Source of the DNA: Bacteroidetes bacterium UBA1941
GTDB taxonomy: Bacteria > Bacteroidota > Bacteroidia > Chitinophagales > LD1
Assembly (NCBI GenBank): GCA_002336805.1
Contig: DDEZ01000002.1
Span: 62,001 to 126,000 of the forward strand
Direction of reading: 5' to 3'
Length of the DNA: 64,000 bases
The first letter of the stretch is position 1. Each line of letters starts with the position of its first letter. Below are positions 53,653 to 62,205 of the stretch, piece after piece. The position numbers and the translations under genes were made by a program. The notes beneath the pieces were generated by a model that saw nothing but the letters and a program-made list of their open reading frames with translations, did no database searches and was not told the origin of the DNA.

Positions 53653-53682
53653 TTGCAAAGTCTTTTGATTCACTTATTTTTG
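53653..53682 (+). promoter_or_regulatory. gcvH promoter
   Basis: TTG (53653-53655), 19 bases, then TATTTTTG (53675-53682), a full match to the Bacteroidota promoter pattern, 17 bases before the gcvH ATG. Confidence 0.7.
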
Positions 53683-53699
53683 GACAAAACAACAAATCA

Positions 53700-54080
53700 A
53701 TGAACTTCCCATCTGACCTCAAGTATAGCAAAGAGCACGAGTGGATTCGCGTAGAAGGCAACACCGGCACTATAGGCATCACAGACTTCGCACAGAATGA
53801 GCTGGGCGACATAGTATATGTAGATATCAATACAGTAGGCGACACAGTAGCCAAGGATGCCGTATTTGGCACCGTAGAGGCCGTCAAGACCGTATCTGAC
53901 CTGTATCTGCCGGTAGCCGGCAAGATAGTAGAGTTCAACAAAGGCCTCGATGCTGCCCCTGAGTCAGTAAACAAGGATCCATACGGCGCAGGCTGGATGG
54001 TAAAGGTAGAGATCAGCAGCCTGGGCGACCTGGACAGCCTGATGGATGCTGAGACATATAAGAAGCACATAGGAGTATAA
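53700..54080 (+). CDS. gcvH: Glycine cleavage system H protein
   Basis: A 126-residue lipoyl carrier of the glycine cleavage system; it shuttles the aminomethyl group between the P, T and L proteins. The lipoylated residue is Lys63 in [30 protein letters not shown] at the N-terminus and [20 protein letters not shown] at the C-terminus are standard. The gene has its own promoter and begins the run of plus-strand genes to the right of the candidate origin. Confidence 0.97.
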   Translation: MNFPSDLKYSKEHEWIRVEGNTGTIGITDFAQNELGDIVYVDINTVGDTVAKDAVFGTVEAVKTVSDLYLPVAGKIVEFNKGLDAAPESVNKDPYGAGWMVKVEISSLGDLDSLMDAETYKKHIGV

Positions 54081-54093
54081 ATCTTAGTACTTT

Positions 54094-54169
54094 GGTATTT
54101 AGTAGTCAGTATTTAGACTGAGCAGTAAAGCTGCATTATCTAAATACTATATACTAACTACTAAATACC
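54094..54169. repeat. Imperfect inverted repeat of TAGTATTTAG words
   Basis: GGTATTTAGTAGT (54094-54106) pairs with ACTACTAAATACC (54157-54169); inner parts are partly complementary. The same words occur in the spacer at 8.05 kb. It lies between gcvH and the vanZ-like gene and could end or attenuate transcription. Confidence 0.6.
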
Positions 54170-54175
54170 CGCAGC

Positions 54176-54556
54176 TTGAAAAGCTATCTAAAATATAACT
54201 GGCCGTCCATATCCTGGGCGGCTTTTATTTTGGTCATATGCCTGATGTCTCATCAGCATGTTCCACGCGTCACCATCCCTCATTTTGACAAGGTGGTGCA
54301 CTTTAGCCTCTACTTTATGTTAGCCGTCCTCACCTGGTACGGCTGGACGCACCAAAAAAATTTTCCGGCGCTACGCGCCCATACAGCCATCAAGGTGATC
54401 CTCGCTCTGGCACTATATGGCATGACCATCGAGATACTGCAGGGAACTATCACACCGGACCGCAGCTTTGATCTGTGGGATGAGCTGGCCAATACCACTG
54501 GCGCTATAGCCGGTACACTGGGAGTGGCGCGTATATGGGCCGCCAAAGTATCTTAA
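54176..54556 (+). CDS. VanZ-like membrane protein
   Basis: A 126-residue protein with four hydrophobic segments, apparently starting with TTG at 54176 (no ATG near the expected N-terminus). The motifs PHFDKVVHFSLYFMLAVL and EILQGTITPDRSFDLWDELA with NTTGAIAGTL are those of the VanZ-like family, named after a teicoplanin-resistance accessory protein; most members have no known role. A 12/16 parS-like word in the coding region is probably chance. Confidence 0.85.
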   Translation: MKSYLKYNWPSISWAAFILVICLMSHQHVPRVTIPHFDKVVHFSLYFMLAVLTWYGWTHQKNFPALRAHTAIKVILALALYGMTIEILQGTITPDRSFDLWDELANTTGAIAGTLGVARIWAAKVS

Positions 54557-54595
54557 TGCCAAATCCACTACCTGCGTCATCTCAGTCATTTCATA

Positions 54596-54603
54596 TAACT
54601 TTG
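54596..54603 (+). promoter_or_regulatory. Candidate -7 box of the TPR gene
   Basis: TAACTTTG lies only five bases before the ATG at 54609. A transcript starting downstream of it would be almost leaderless. Confidence 0.45.
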
Positions 54604-54608
54604 GTCAC

Positions 54609-56423
54609 ATGAAGCGCATAGCGGTCGTCATTTTTCTCCAGCTCGTTTTACTCACCAGCCTCTCCGCCCAGAAGGGCCGCGATGAGACGCTGGCCGCCAG
54701 CTATTTTCAGAATGGAGAATATGACAAAGCAGCCGAGCTCTACCAGCAGCTATGGGACAAAAGCGGAAATGCACCTATCTACTATACCCCGCTGCTCCGC
54801 TGCTATCTCGAGCTGAAAAAATTTGACGATGCCGAGAAAACAGTCAAGAAAGAGATCAAGAAGTTCAGCGATGTAGTGCAGTACCAGATAGATCTCGGCT
54901 ATGTGTACAAGACTAAAGGCGATGTACCCAAGAGCAAAGAGGTCTACGACAAAGTCATCAAAAACATCAAGCCCTCTGAGCCCGAGATCCGCCAGACCGC
55001 CATTGCCTTCAAAAACTACCGCGAGTCAGACTACGAGATAGCCGCCTATGAGAAAGGTATGAAGATGTTCAAGGGCAATATCAACTTTGACTATGATATC
55101 GCCATGGCCTACTTCACCAAAGGTGACAATGAGAATGCCGCAAAGTACTTTATCAATAATATAGACCAGGAGCCGCAAAATGCACAGAACATCAAGAATG
55201 TACTCCAGACCGCCAAAGGCGCAGACAAGCTCCTCGGCGAGATAGAGACCCAGCTCTACACACGCATACAGAAACAGGCCGACAATGAAAGCTTCGTAGA
55301 CTTCCTCACCTGGATCTATATACAGAATAAGGACTTTGAGGGGGCCATCGTGCAGATGCGCGCACTGGACAAACGCAAAAACGAGAACGGCTACCGCGTG
55401 CTCAACATAGCCCACATAGCCCAGACCGAAGGCTTCTATGACGATGCCATACATGGCTACGACTACGTCGTCAAAAAAGAGCCGCGCAGCAACCTCTACT
55501 TTGAGGCCCGCACTGAGCTGCTCAACTGCCGCAAGGAGAAAATAGCCAAGACCATCAACTATACCCAGGAGGACCTCCTCGGATTGAAGGCAGACTATAG
55601 CGCCTTCCTCACCGAGAATGGCAAAACCCCGCAGACCGCTACATCGCTCAAAGAGCTGGCCGATCTGGAGGGTTTTTACCTCCATGATATAGATGCAGCT
55701 ATCAAAGACTGCCAGGATGTGATAGAGATGCCCGGCATCCCCGGCCGGCTCAAGAACCAGACCAAGCTCAGCCTCGGAGATTTCTATATCATGAATGGCG
55801 AGGTGTGGGAATCCACACTGCTGTACTCACAGGTGGATAAAGAGGAGAAGGAAACACCGCTCGGCGAGGACGCCCGCTACCGCAATGCAAAGTTATCTTA
55901 CTACAAGGGCGACTTCCAGTGGGCGCAGGAGCAGCTCGAGGTGCTGAAGTCCTCCACCTCAGAGCTGATAGCCAATGATGCGATCAATCTCTCCGTCTTT
56001 ATCATAGACAACCTCGGCATGGATACTAACTCAGTAGCCATGGGCATGTATGCCGATGCCGACCTGCTCATCTTTCAGAATAAAGACGCAGAGGCAGAGC
56101 GCAAACTGGATAGCATCGTCACCCTCTTTCCGGGTCACGCGCTATATGATGATATAGAGTATACCAAGGCACAGATCTACGTGCGCAAGCGTGACTTTGC
56201 CAAGGCTGTACCACTGCTGGAGGATATCATCAAGAACTATGGCAAAGACCTGAAGGGCGATGATGCCACCTTCCTCCTGGCCGAGATCAATGAGAAAGAG
56301 CTTCACAATACCGAGCGCGCCAAAGAGCTCTACAAGTCTATCATCACAGACTACAATAGCTCCCTGCTCGTCATAGAGGCCCGCAAGCGCTACCGTGTGC
56401 TCCGCGGCGACAAACTGGAATGA
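54609..56423 (+). CDS. Secreted tetratricopeptide-repeat protein
   Basis: A 604-residue protein with signal peptide MKRIAVVIFLQLVLLTSLSA. TPR-type helical pairs run along its length: AASYFQNGEYDKAAELYQQL near the N-terminus, DLGYVYKTKGDVPKSKEVYD, DIAMAYFTKGDNENAAKYFI, LSLGDFYIMNGEVWESTLLY and KAQIYVRKRDFAKAVPLLED. Such proteins are scaffolds for complexes in the periplasm or outer membrane. The partner is unknown. It stands as a single gene and is followed by a hairpin element. Confidence 0.85.
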   Translation: MKRIAVVIFLQLVLLTSLSAQKGRDETLAASYFQNGEYDKAAELYQQLWDKSGNAPIYYTPLLRCYLELKKFDDAEKTVKKEIKKFSDVVQYQIDLGYVYKTKGDVPKSKEVYDKVIKNIKPSEPEIRQTAIAFKNYRESDYEIAAYEKGMKMFKGNINFDYDIAMAYFTKGDNENAAKYFINNIDQEPQNAQNIKNVLQTAKGADKLLGEIETQLYTRIQKQADNESFVDFLTWIYIQNKDFEGAIVQMRALDKRKNENGYRVLNIAHIAQTEGFYDDAIHGYDYVVKKEPRSNLYFEARTELLNCRKEKIAKTINYTQEDLLGLKADYSAFLTENGKTPQTATSLKELADLEGFYLHDIDAAIKDCQDVIEMPGIPGRLKNQTKLSLGDFYIMNGEVWESTLLYSQVDKEEKETPLGEDARYRNAKLSYYKGDFQWAQEQLEVLKSSTSELIANDAINLSVFIIDNLGMDTNSVAMGMYADADLLIFQNKDAEAERKLDSIVTLFPGHALYDDIEYTKAQIYVRKRDFAKAVPLLEDIIKNYGKDLKGDDATFLLAEINEKELHNTERAKELYKSIITDYNSSLLVIEARKRYRVLRGDKLE

Positions 56424-56430
56424 TCCCCCA

Positions 56431-56466
56431 CGTAGAGCCGCAATATTTTGCGGCTTCACAAATGCC
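56431..56466 (+). repeat. Hairpin repeat element, copy 1
   Basis: CGTAGAGCCGCAATATTTTG then CGGCTTCACAAATGCC. The stem is AGCCGCAA/TTGCGGCT with a TATT loop. A close relative with compensating stem changes is at 63785-63820. It may terminate the TPR transcript. Confidence 0.6.
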
Positions 56467-56625
56467 AAATGTCCATAAATAGCATTACACCACATCATCT
56501 CTGCGTCACTCGCATTTCTATGTGTTCTATGTGGTTCAAAAATGTATTCGCACAACCACGACCTCAAAAATGTATTGCACCTGAACCCGTCTAACTAACT
56601 ATATTCACCATACAGAAGAAGAAAA

Positions 56626-56928
56626 ATGATCGTATACAACGTTACCCTGAAAGTCGATTTAGAAGTGCATGAGCTGTTCCTCCGCTGGCTCAAGGAGGAC
56701 CACATCCCCCGCGTGATGGAGACCGGCTGCTTCACAGGCTACAAAGTATTCCGCGTCATGGAGGAGCATCAGGCAGATGGCATCACCTATGCCGTGCAGT
56801 ACCATACCACCGACACCGCCCGCTATTTCGACTACCAGAATAATCACGCACCGGCTTTCCAGAAGGAAATGCGCGAGGTCTGGCCGGACAAATATGCCGC
56901 CTTCCGCACCCTGCTGCGCGAGGTCTAG
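56626..56928 (+). CDS. DUF4286 family protein
   Basis: A 100-residue cytoplasmic protein. VTLKVDLEVHELFLRWLKED, HIPRVMETGCFTGYKVFRVM and YAVQYHTTDTARYFDYQNNH follow the ferredoxin-like alpha/beta pattern of DUF4286, a Bacteroidota family with no known function. Its fold resembles dimeric ABM-type proteins. It precedes the NAD(P)-binding protein by 24 bases and is probably co-transcribed with it. Confidence 0.85.
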   Translation: MIVYNVTLKVDLEVHELFLRWLKEDHIPRVMETGCFTGYKVFRVMEEHQADGITYAVQYHTTDTARYFDYQNNHAPAFQKEMREVWPDKYAAFRTLLREV

Positions 56929-56952
56929 TAGCCACTATCTAAATATAACACC

Positions 56953-57609
56953 ATGACAGTCCTCATACTAGGCGCTACCGGCCTCGTGGGCGCAAAATGT
57001 GTACAACATTCGCTGGCCGATCCTCGTATTGATAGTGTGATAGCAGTCACACGCCGGCCCATGGATATCCGACACCCGAAACTCAAAAATCTCGTAGTAG
57101 ACTACGAGCGCCTGCAGGATTACGCCGCAGAGATGCGCGCCGATGCCGTGCTCTCCGCCCTCGGCACCACGCTGAAACAGGCCGGCAGTGCGGCGAAGTT
57201 TCGGAAAGTGGACTACGACTACCAGCTGCAGGCCGCAGAGATAGCCCGTGCCAATGGCACTAAAACATTCATACTGCTATCCTCCGGAGGGGCAGACGCC
57301 AGCTCACGGCTGCTGTATATCCAGGTCAAAGGCCAGATAGAGAATGCCATAGCGGCACTCGGCTTTGAGCGCCTGGCCATACTGCGGCCATCCGTGCTGC
57401 TGGGAGAGCGCCGGGACTCACGCCCGGCCGAGGCCATAGCCCAGTGGGGCGCCCGGACACTCGGATTCCTATTCGCCGGGCCGCTGCAAAAGTACAAAGC
57501 CATAGAAGGCGATACCGTAGCGCAGGCCATGGTAAATGCTGTACAAAAACCCTACAAAGGGACAAGGTTTGTTGAAAATCTGGAAATATTCACATGGGCA
57601 AAAAGCTAA
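56953..57609 (+). CDS. NAD(P)-binding Rossmann-fold oxidoreductase (TIP30/HTATIP2-like)
   Basis: A 218-residue atypical short-chain dehydrogenase. The cofactor motif ILGATGLVGAKCVQ starts at residue 5 and the second strand carries VTRRP, favouring NADPH. AVLSALGTTLKQAGS and FILLSSGGADASSRLLYIQV are typical of the HTATIP2-like branch, with the Y-x-x-x-K in YIQVK. No substrate is known for bacterial members. It is followed closely by the CapA-like gene. Confidence 0.85.
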   Translation: MTVLILGATGLVGAKCVQHSLADPRIDSVIAVTRRPMDIRHPKLKNLVVDYERLQDYAAEMRADAVLSALGTTLKQAGSAAKFRKVDYDYQLQAAEIARANGTKTFILLSSGGADASSRLLYIQVKGQIENAIAALGFERLAILRPSVLLGERRDSRPAEAIAQWGARTLGFLFAGPLQKYKAIEGDTVAQAMVNAVQKPYKGTRFVENLEIFTWAKS

Positions 57610-57620
57610 TTTTGAGGACA

Positions 57621-59189
57621 ATGTCAAAGATCTTGGTTCCCTTCCGGTGGTTGAGGATGATAGTGCTGCCGGCTTTACTCTTTATCGCGGCTGATGCCGT
57701 CGCGCAGGCCCGTGTACGTACCATAGAGTATGACGATGACAGGCCGGAGGTCATAGATTCCTTCCGCGTGCTGCACCTCATGATAGCCGGCAATATCTAC
57801 CAGAGCGAGTACCAGATAGAGCACGCCTTCAATCCGGCACTCAAGAAATATGACTTCAGCAATGAGCTGAAATACATAAACCCGATCCTCAACCTCGGTG
57901 ATGTAGTGATAGCCAACCTTAAAACAGGCTTCACCGGAGATAACTCAAATCCCTTTTCCTCTCCTGATGAGTTTGCCCTCAGTCTGAAGTACTCCGGTAT
58001 CAACCAGGCCATGATGGCCAATCTCAATACCGCCTACCTGGATAAGAAAGGCATGATCCGCACCAAGAAGGCCATGGACATCTTTGATATCCGCTCTACA
58101 GGCGCCTTTCAGGACAATATCATGCGCAATGGCAACTACCCGATGATCATCAATCGTCGTGGCTTCAAGATAGCCGTGCTCAACTATACCAGCATCGCAC
58201 AGCGCCCCGGCATCTCCCGCGACTATATCATCAATCAGATAGACCACACGCAGATAGAGCGCGATATGAAGATCACCCGCTCACTGGAGCCAGACTTCAC
58301 CATCGTATACCTCGACTGGGGTGGCAACTATCAGGAGTACCCCGCCTACTCTCAGGAGGCGCTGGGCAAGTTTATCCTGGAGCAGGGCGCAGATATCGTA
58401 GTAGGCGCTTTTCCTAATACTGTACAGCGCATCGATATACAGAACTACTACTACAATCAGAAAGAAAAACAAGGCCTCGTCTGCTACTCCCTGGGCAATC
58501 TCATATCCAGCAGCACAGAGGAGCGTACCAAGGCGGGTATCGTCATGGATATTGATATCAAGAAGAACAACTTCACCGGAGAGGTGCACATGGGCGACTA
58601 TGGCTTCATACCCGTATGGAGCTACTACGATACGGTCTCTGACAAAAAGCGCGTCTACGTAGTACCGGCCGCTGCTGTGGAGCAGGACCTGCTCTTCAAT
58701 AACCTGCCCAAAGACGAGCGCCGCAAGATGTCAAACAATGTGATGGACGTGCGCAAGATGCTGGGCCGCTCCAGTGATGAGATACAGTACAACCTCAGCG
58801 AGATAGTAGTAGACAATGTAGAGCAGTCTACCATGCTCACCAATGCACCGCTCAATAACCGCTTCAATCCGTTTGACGAGAAGGGCCTGGACCGCTCCGG
58901 CGCACCTACACCCAAGCTGAATATACCGGTCACAGAGGATACAGTATATCGCATACAGTTCTACGAGCTGAAGAAACTGATTCCGATAGATACCACCTAC
59001 TATGAGCACCTGAAGGGCTACGAAGTGCTCTTTGAGGAGGGCTCATACCGCTACCTCATAGGCAGCAGCACCAGGTCTACAGATCTGAATAAGCTGTACT
59101 TTGATATCATGAAGCCGCGGTACAAAAATGCCTTCATAGCAGTGTACTATCAGGGCCGTCGTATCCGCACCTTCGTACCAAAGCAGTAA
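57621..59189 (+). CDS. CapA-like protein with altered metal-binding motifs
   Basis: A 522-residue exported protein starting at the ATG at 57621, which has a GAGGA stretch just before it. The hydrophobic segment MIVLPALLFIAADAVAQA follows. The core has the CapA/PgsA (PGA_cap, metallophosphatase-superfamily) layout. However, the usual G-D is GN in MIAGNIYQ, N-L-E is NLK in DVVIANLKTG, H-W-G is DWG in YLDWGGNYQEYP, and the H-P-H of G-x-H-P-H is FPN in VVGAFPNTVQ. CYSLGNLISS is kept. The metal ligands therefore appear lost, suggesting a non-catalytic relative. About 170 C-terminal residues lie outside that domain. Confidence 0.7.
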   Translation: MSKILVPFRWLRMIVLPALLFIAADAVAQARVRTIEYDDDRPEVIDSFRVLHLMIAGNIYQSEYQIEHAFNPALKKYDFSNELKYINPILNLGDVVIANLKTGFTGDNSNPFSSPDEFALSLKYSGINQAMMANLNTAYLDKKGMIRTKKAMDIFDIRSTGAFQDNIMRNGNYPMIINRRGFKIAVLNYTSIAQRPGISRDYIINQIDHTQIERDMKITRSLEPDFTIVYLDWGGNYQEYPAYSQEALGKFILEQGADIVVGAFPNTVQRIDIQNYYYNQKEKQGLVCYSLGNLISSSTEERTKAGIVMDIDIKKNNFTGEVHMGDYGFIPVWSYYDTVSDKKRVYVVPAAAVEQDLLFNNLPKDERRKMSNNVMDVRKMLGRSSDEIQYNLSEIVVDNVEQSTMLTNAPLNNRFNPFDEKGLDRSGAPTPKLNIPVTEDTVYRIQFYELKKLIPIDTTYYEHLKGYEVLFEEGSYRYLIGSSTRSTDLNKLYFDIMKPRYKNAFIAVYYQGRRIRTFVPKQ

Positions 59190-59260
59190 GGATTGCGGTT
59201 GAAATACAGTACCACTAAGTACATCGTCGATCCTATTTTGCTTAAAAGGCAAAATGGCTG

Positions 59261-59310
59261 AAAGTCCCCCTTTATAAAGGGGGTGGCCGCAGGCCGGGGG
59301 ATTCGACACA
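59261..59310. repeat. Intergenic G/C-block palindrome, distant CCCCTTTAGGGG relative
   Basis: AAAGTCCCCCTTTATAAAGG, GGGTGGCCGC and AGGCCGGGGG: nested palindromes CCCCCTTTATAAAGGGGG and GGCCGCAGGCC in the spacer before rbfA. Confidence 0.55.
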
Positions 59311-59364
59311 GGACCACAAAACTCTGTCACTACCTGAGCGCAGCGGCATCTCATTTTTTCCCCG

Positions 59365-59372
59365 TACCTTTG
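59365..59372 (+). promoter_or_regulatory. Candidate -7 box of rbfA
   Basis: TACCTTTG fits TAnnTTTG and lies 31 bases before the ATG. No clear -33 is seen. Confidence 0.45.
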
Positions 59373-59403
59373 CCCTAGTCAAAACCGTGCAACAGAAGAT
59401 AAT

Positions 59404-59778
59404 ATGGACAGCAGAAGACAACAGAAAGTAGCATCCCTCATCAAGGAAGAATTCAGCGATATCCTCATCCGTGAGGGTAGGAATATATATGGCAAAGCAT
59501 TCGTCACGGTGACCAATGTGACCGTGACCCCAGACCTCTCTGCAGCCCGCTTCTCCCTCAGTGTGTTCAACGGGGACAAGAACGAAGTACTGGCAGCATT
59601 CAACGATCGTAAGTCAGAGCTCAAGCGCAGGCTGGGTGAGAAGATCCGCTTCAACCTCCGCATCGTGCCGGAGCTGGAGTTTTATCTTGATGAGTCCCTG
59701 GACGATGTATTTCACATGGAGGAGCTGCTGCGCAAGATCAAAGAGCAGGACAAGGAGATCAAACGTGACGACGCCTAA
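59404..59778 (+). CDS. rbfA: Ribosome-binding factor A
   Basis: A 124-residue KH-fold protein needed for late maturation of the 30S subunit and cold adaptation. MDSRRQQKVASLIKEEFSDI starts the family pattern. VTVTNVTVTPDLSAARFSLS and LKRRLGEKIRFNLRIVPELE and the final FYLDESLDDVFHMEELL are typical. It is followed 18 bases on by the LolC/E-like permease, a pairing common in Bacteroidota. Confidence 0.95.
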   Translation: MDSRRQQKVASLIKEEFSDILIREGRNIYGKAFVTVTNVTVTPDLSAARFSLSVFNGDKNEVLAAFNDRKSELKRRLGEKIRFNLRIVPELEFYLDESLDDVFHMEELLRKIKEQDKEIKRDDA

Positions 59779-59796
59779 CCACTCCGTACGGATAGC

Positions 59797-61017
59797 ATGC
59801 TGGCATTCAAAATAGCGCTGCGCTACCTTTTCTCAAAGAAATCTACCAATGCGATCAATATCATCGCCATCGTATCTATGGTCGGCATGGGTGTGGGAGC
59901 ATTTGCACTGATCGTGGTGCTCAGTACCTTCAATGGTTTCGAGGACCTTGCCAAATCACTTTACAATTCATTCTACGCCGATATCACTATCACGCCGGCC
60001 CGCGGCAAGACCTTCACCAGCGATCCGCAGCTCATAGACCGGCTCAGGCATCTCTCATCTGTAGAGGCGCTCTCCCAGACCCTCGAGGAGAATGCCTATA
60101 TCAAATATGTAGACAAAGACTACATCTGCACCGTAAAGGGAGTAGACGAAAACTACAACGCCGTCACAGATGTCAAGAGTCACATCAAGATGGGCAACTT
60201 CACGCTCAGCGATAGCTTCAATCAATACGCCGTGGTCGGCGCCAATATCTATGCTGCGCTGAATGTAGACCCTGAGCGCTCCATCTATCCCATACAGGTC
60301 ACAGTACCTAAAAAGGGCAAAGGCACCGCCCTGCTGCCGGAAGATGCTTTTACTTTCAAGGATGTAGTGCCCGGAGGCGTATTTTCCCTCCAGCAGGAGT
60401 TTGACAGCAAGTATGTTTTTGTGTCGCTGCCATTTGCCTCAGAGCTGCTGGATGCAGAGGGCCAGCTCTCAGCCTACGAGCTGAAGCTGCGAAAGGGTTA
60501 TACACCCGAGCAGGCAAAAAAGGAAATACAAAACCTCGCCGGCCCCGATATGATCGTAAAGACCCGCTATGAGCAGAAAGAGGCCATCTACAAGGTGATG
60601 AATATGGAGCGCTGGGCAGTATACGCCATCCTCGCCTTCATCATGCTCATCATCTCATTTAATATCGTTGGCTCCCTATCCATGCTCGTCATAGAGAAGG
60701 AGCAGGATATAGCCATCCTCATGGCCATGGGTGCAGATAGAGGGCTGGTACGGCGCATCTACCTGCTGGAGGGCCTGCTCTCAGCTATGATAGGTGCCAG
60801 CATCGGCATCATCCTCGCCACAGCGCTCTGCCTCGCGCAGATCAGATATGGATTCCTCAAGCTCACCGGCGGCAATAGCAGCTTTGTAGTAGAGGGCTAT
60901 CCGGTCAAGCTGCGCGCTATTGACTTTGTGCTGACCTTTATCACGGTGATCGCTATTGCACTTTTTGCCTCTTATTTCCCGTCGCGCCGCGCCGCAGAGG
61001 CTGGTACAGTGAAATAA
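59797..61017 (+). CDS. ABC transporter permease, LolC/LolE (FtsX-like) family
   Basis: A 406-residue inner-membrane permease. The N-terminus has ALRYLFSKKSTNAINIIAIV with the first membrane segment. A large periplasmic domain (residues of about 50-265) follows, and three membrane segments of the FtsX domain lie at the C-terminus (SFNIVGSLSMLVIEKEQDIA with ILMAMGA is typical). The family releases lipoproteins from the inner membrane to the carrier in the Lol system. A matching ATPase is not in the window. It is the second gene after rbfA. Confidence 0.88.
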   Translation: MLAFKIALRYLFSKKSTNAINIIAIVSMVGMGVGAFALIVVLSTFNGFEDLAKSLYNSFYADITITPARGKTFTSDPQLIDRLRHLSSVEALSQTLEENAYIKYVDKDYICTVKGVDENYNAVTDVKSHIKMGNFTLSDSFNQYAVVGANIYAALNVDPERSIYPIQVTVPKKGKGTALLPEDAFTFKDVVPGGVFSLQQEFDSKYVFVSLPFASELLDAEGQLSAYELKLRKGYTPEQAKKEIQNLAGPDMIVKTRYEQKEAIYKVMNMERWAVYAILAFIMLIISFNIVGSLSMLVIEKEQDIAILMAMGADRGLVRRIYLLEGLLSAMIGASIGIILATALCLAQIRYGFLKLTGGNSSFVVEGYPVKLRAIDFVLTFITVIAIALFASYFPSRRAAEAGTVK

Positions 61018-61059
61018 AATCACTAGATTTAAGAGAAGGCATTGGTGCGGATTTTGCAA

Positions 61060-62064
61060 ATGCCTCAGTACAATATGTCTTCAGAAGAGCCACCATCTCC
61101 GTTCAAAAAATTTATTCGCCGGCTGCTCGACTATGAGCACCGTCGGCCTAAAGATGTATCGCCGGACTCTGCTCGTGACCAGCGCCAGGAGGCGCGCGAG
61201 CAGTCTCAGGCCGTGAGGCGTCTGCTCAAGGATGTACTGCTGATAGGAGCGGGCATGTGCTCTGCCGCCTTTGGCCTCGAGAGCTTCCTGCTGCCGAGCA
61301 ATTTCATAGACGGAGGTGTGACCGGTATTTCACTGCTCACCGCAGAGCTCAGCGGCGCACCACTCTATCTGCTCCTCGTCTTGATCAATACGCCGTTCAT
61401 CATACTCGCTTATAATACCGTCGGCCACCGCTTTGCCCTCAAGACGGGTATAGCCATTCTCGGCTTGGCGGTGATGCTTGCCACCGTGCACTTTCCCGAG
61501 GTCACACATGACAAGCTGCTTGTGGCCATCTTCGGCGGTTTCTTCCTCGGTGCCGGTATCGGACTCTCTATCAGGGGCGGCGCCGTGCTGGACGGTACAG
61601 AGGTGCTCGCCATATTTCTCAGTCGTCGGCTGGGCACTACCATCGGCGACCTCGTCATCGCTATCAATATCTTGGTTTTCTCCGCAGCCGCTTACTTCCT
61701 CTCCGTAGAGTCGGCGCTGTACTCTATGATCACCTACCTGGCCGCATCCAAGACGCTCGACTTCATCATAGAGGGCATAGAGGAGTATACGGGCGTGACC
61801 ATCGTCTCAGCCGCCAGTGAGGAGATCAAACAGATGATCGTAGACGTGATGGGCCGCGGCGTCACTGTCTACAAGGGCAAAGGCGGCTTTGGCAAAAAAG
61901 GCCAGGCCACAGACGTAGATATCATCTACTCCGTAGTCACCCGACTGGAGATCAATAAATTTAAGACGGAGGTAGAAAAGATCGACCCCGAGGCCTTCAT
62001 GGTACTCAGCAGCGTCAAAGAAACCCGCGGCGGCATGATCAAAAAAAGACCCTTGGCTCATTAA
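61060..62064 (+). CDS. YitT family membrane protein (DUF161 + DUF2179)
   Basis: A 334-residue protein; I choose the ATG at 61060. After a charged, hydrophilic N-terminus of about 60 residues come five or six membrane segments with FGLESFLLPSNFIDGGVTGI, SIRGGAVLDGTEVLAIFLSR and LGTTIGDLVIAINILVF, all typical of YitT. The C-terminal domain (EGIEEYTGVTIVSAASEEIK) is DUF2179. The function of YitT proteins is unknown; transport is suspected. It lies 42 bases after the permease. Confidence 0.87.
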   Translation: MPQYNMSSEEPPSPFKKFIRRLLDYEHRRPKDVSPDSARDQRQEAREQSQAVRRLLKDVLLIGAGMCSAAFGLESFLLPSNFIDGGVTGISLLTAELSGAPLYLLLVLINTPFIILAYNTVGHRFALKTGIAILGLAVMLATVHFPEVTHDKLLVAIFGGFFLGAGIGLSIRGGAVLDGTEVLAIFLSRRLGTTIGDLVIAINILVFSAAAYFLSVESALYSMITYLAASKTLDFIIEGIEEYTGVTIVSAASEEIKQMIVDVMGRGVTVYKGKGGFGKKGQATDVDIIYSVVTRLEINKFKTEVEKIDPEAFMVLSSVKETRGGMIKKRPLAH

Positions 62065-62086
62065 AGGTTCTATCGCATTGGCTGTT

Positions 62087-62119
62087 AAAGTCTCCCCTTT
62101 AGGGGAGATTTAGAGGGGC
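62087..62119. repeat. CCCCTTTAGGGG dispersed palindrome, second copy
   Basis: AAAGTCTCCCCTTTAGGGGA then GATTTAGAGGGGC. It shares the plan of the 48371-48400 copy, with CTCCCC/GGGGAG arms. Confidence 0.6.
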
Positions 62120-62151
62120 TAAAGTTCAGCCCCAATCCCCCCAAACAAAAA

Positions 62152-62183
62152 TTTGTCCAACTCAAATCCCTTTCCTACCTTTA
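62152..62183 (+). promoter_or_regulatory. Promoter of the phenylacetate operon
   Basis: TTTG (62152-62155), 20 bases, then TACCTTTA (62176-62183), one mismatch from TAnnTTTG. The spacing matches the Bacteroidota consensus. Confidence 0.65.
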
Positions 62184-62184
62184 C

Positions 62185-62198
62185 CTAACGAACGTTAG
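62185..62198. promoter_or_regulatory. PaaR-type operator
   Basis: CTAACGAACGTTAG fits CNAACGNNCGTTNG, the motif I recall for the Thermus TetR-type PaaR. It lies directly after the -7 box and seven bases before the tetR ATG, which fits autorepression relieved by phenylacetyl-CoA. Confidence 0.7.
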
Positions 62199-62205
62199 TA
62201 AACAA

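Noticed and set aside
54256..54274. TGTTCCACGCGTCACC in the vanZ-like gene as a parS site to the right of the origin
   Set aside because: Only the left half matches; it is within coding sequence and at chance level.
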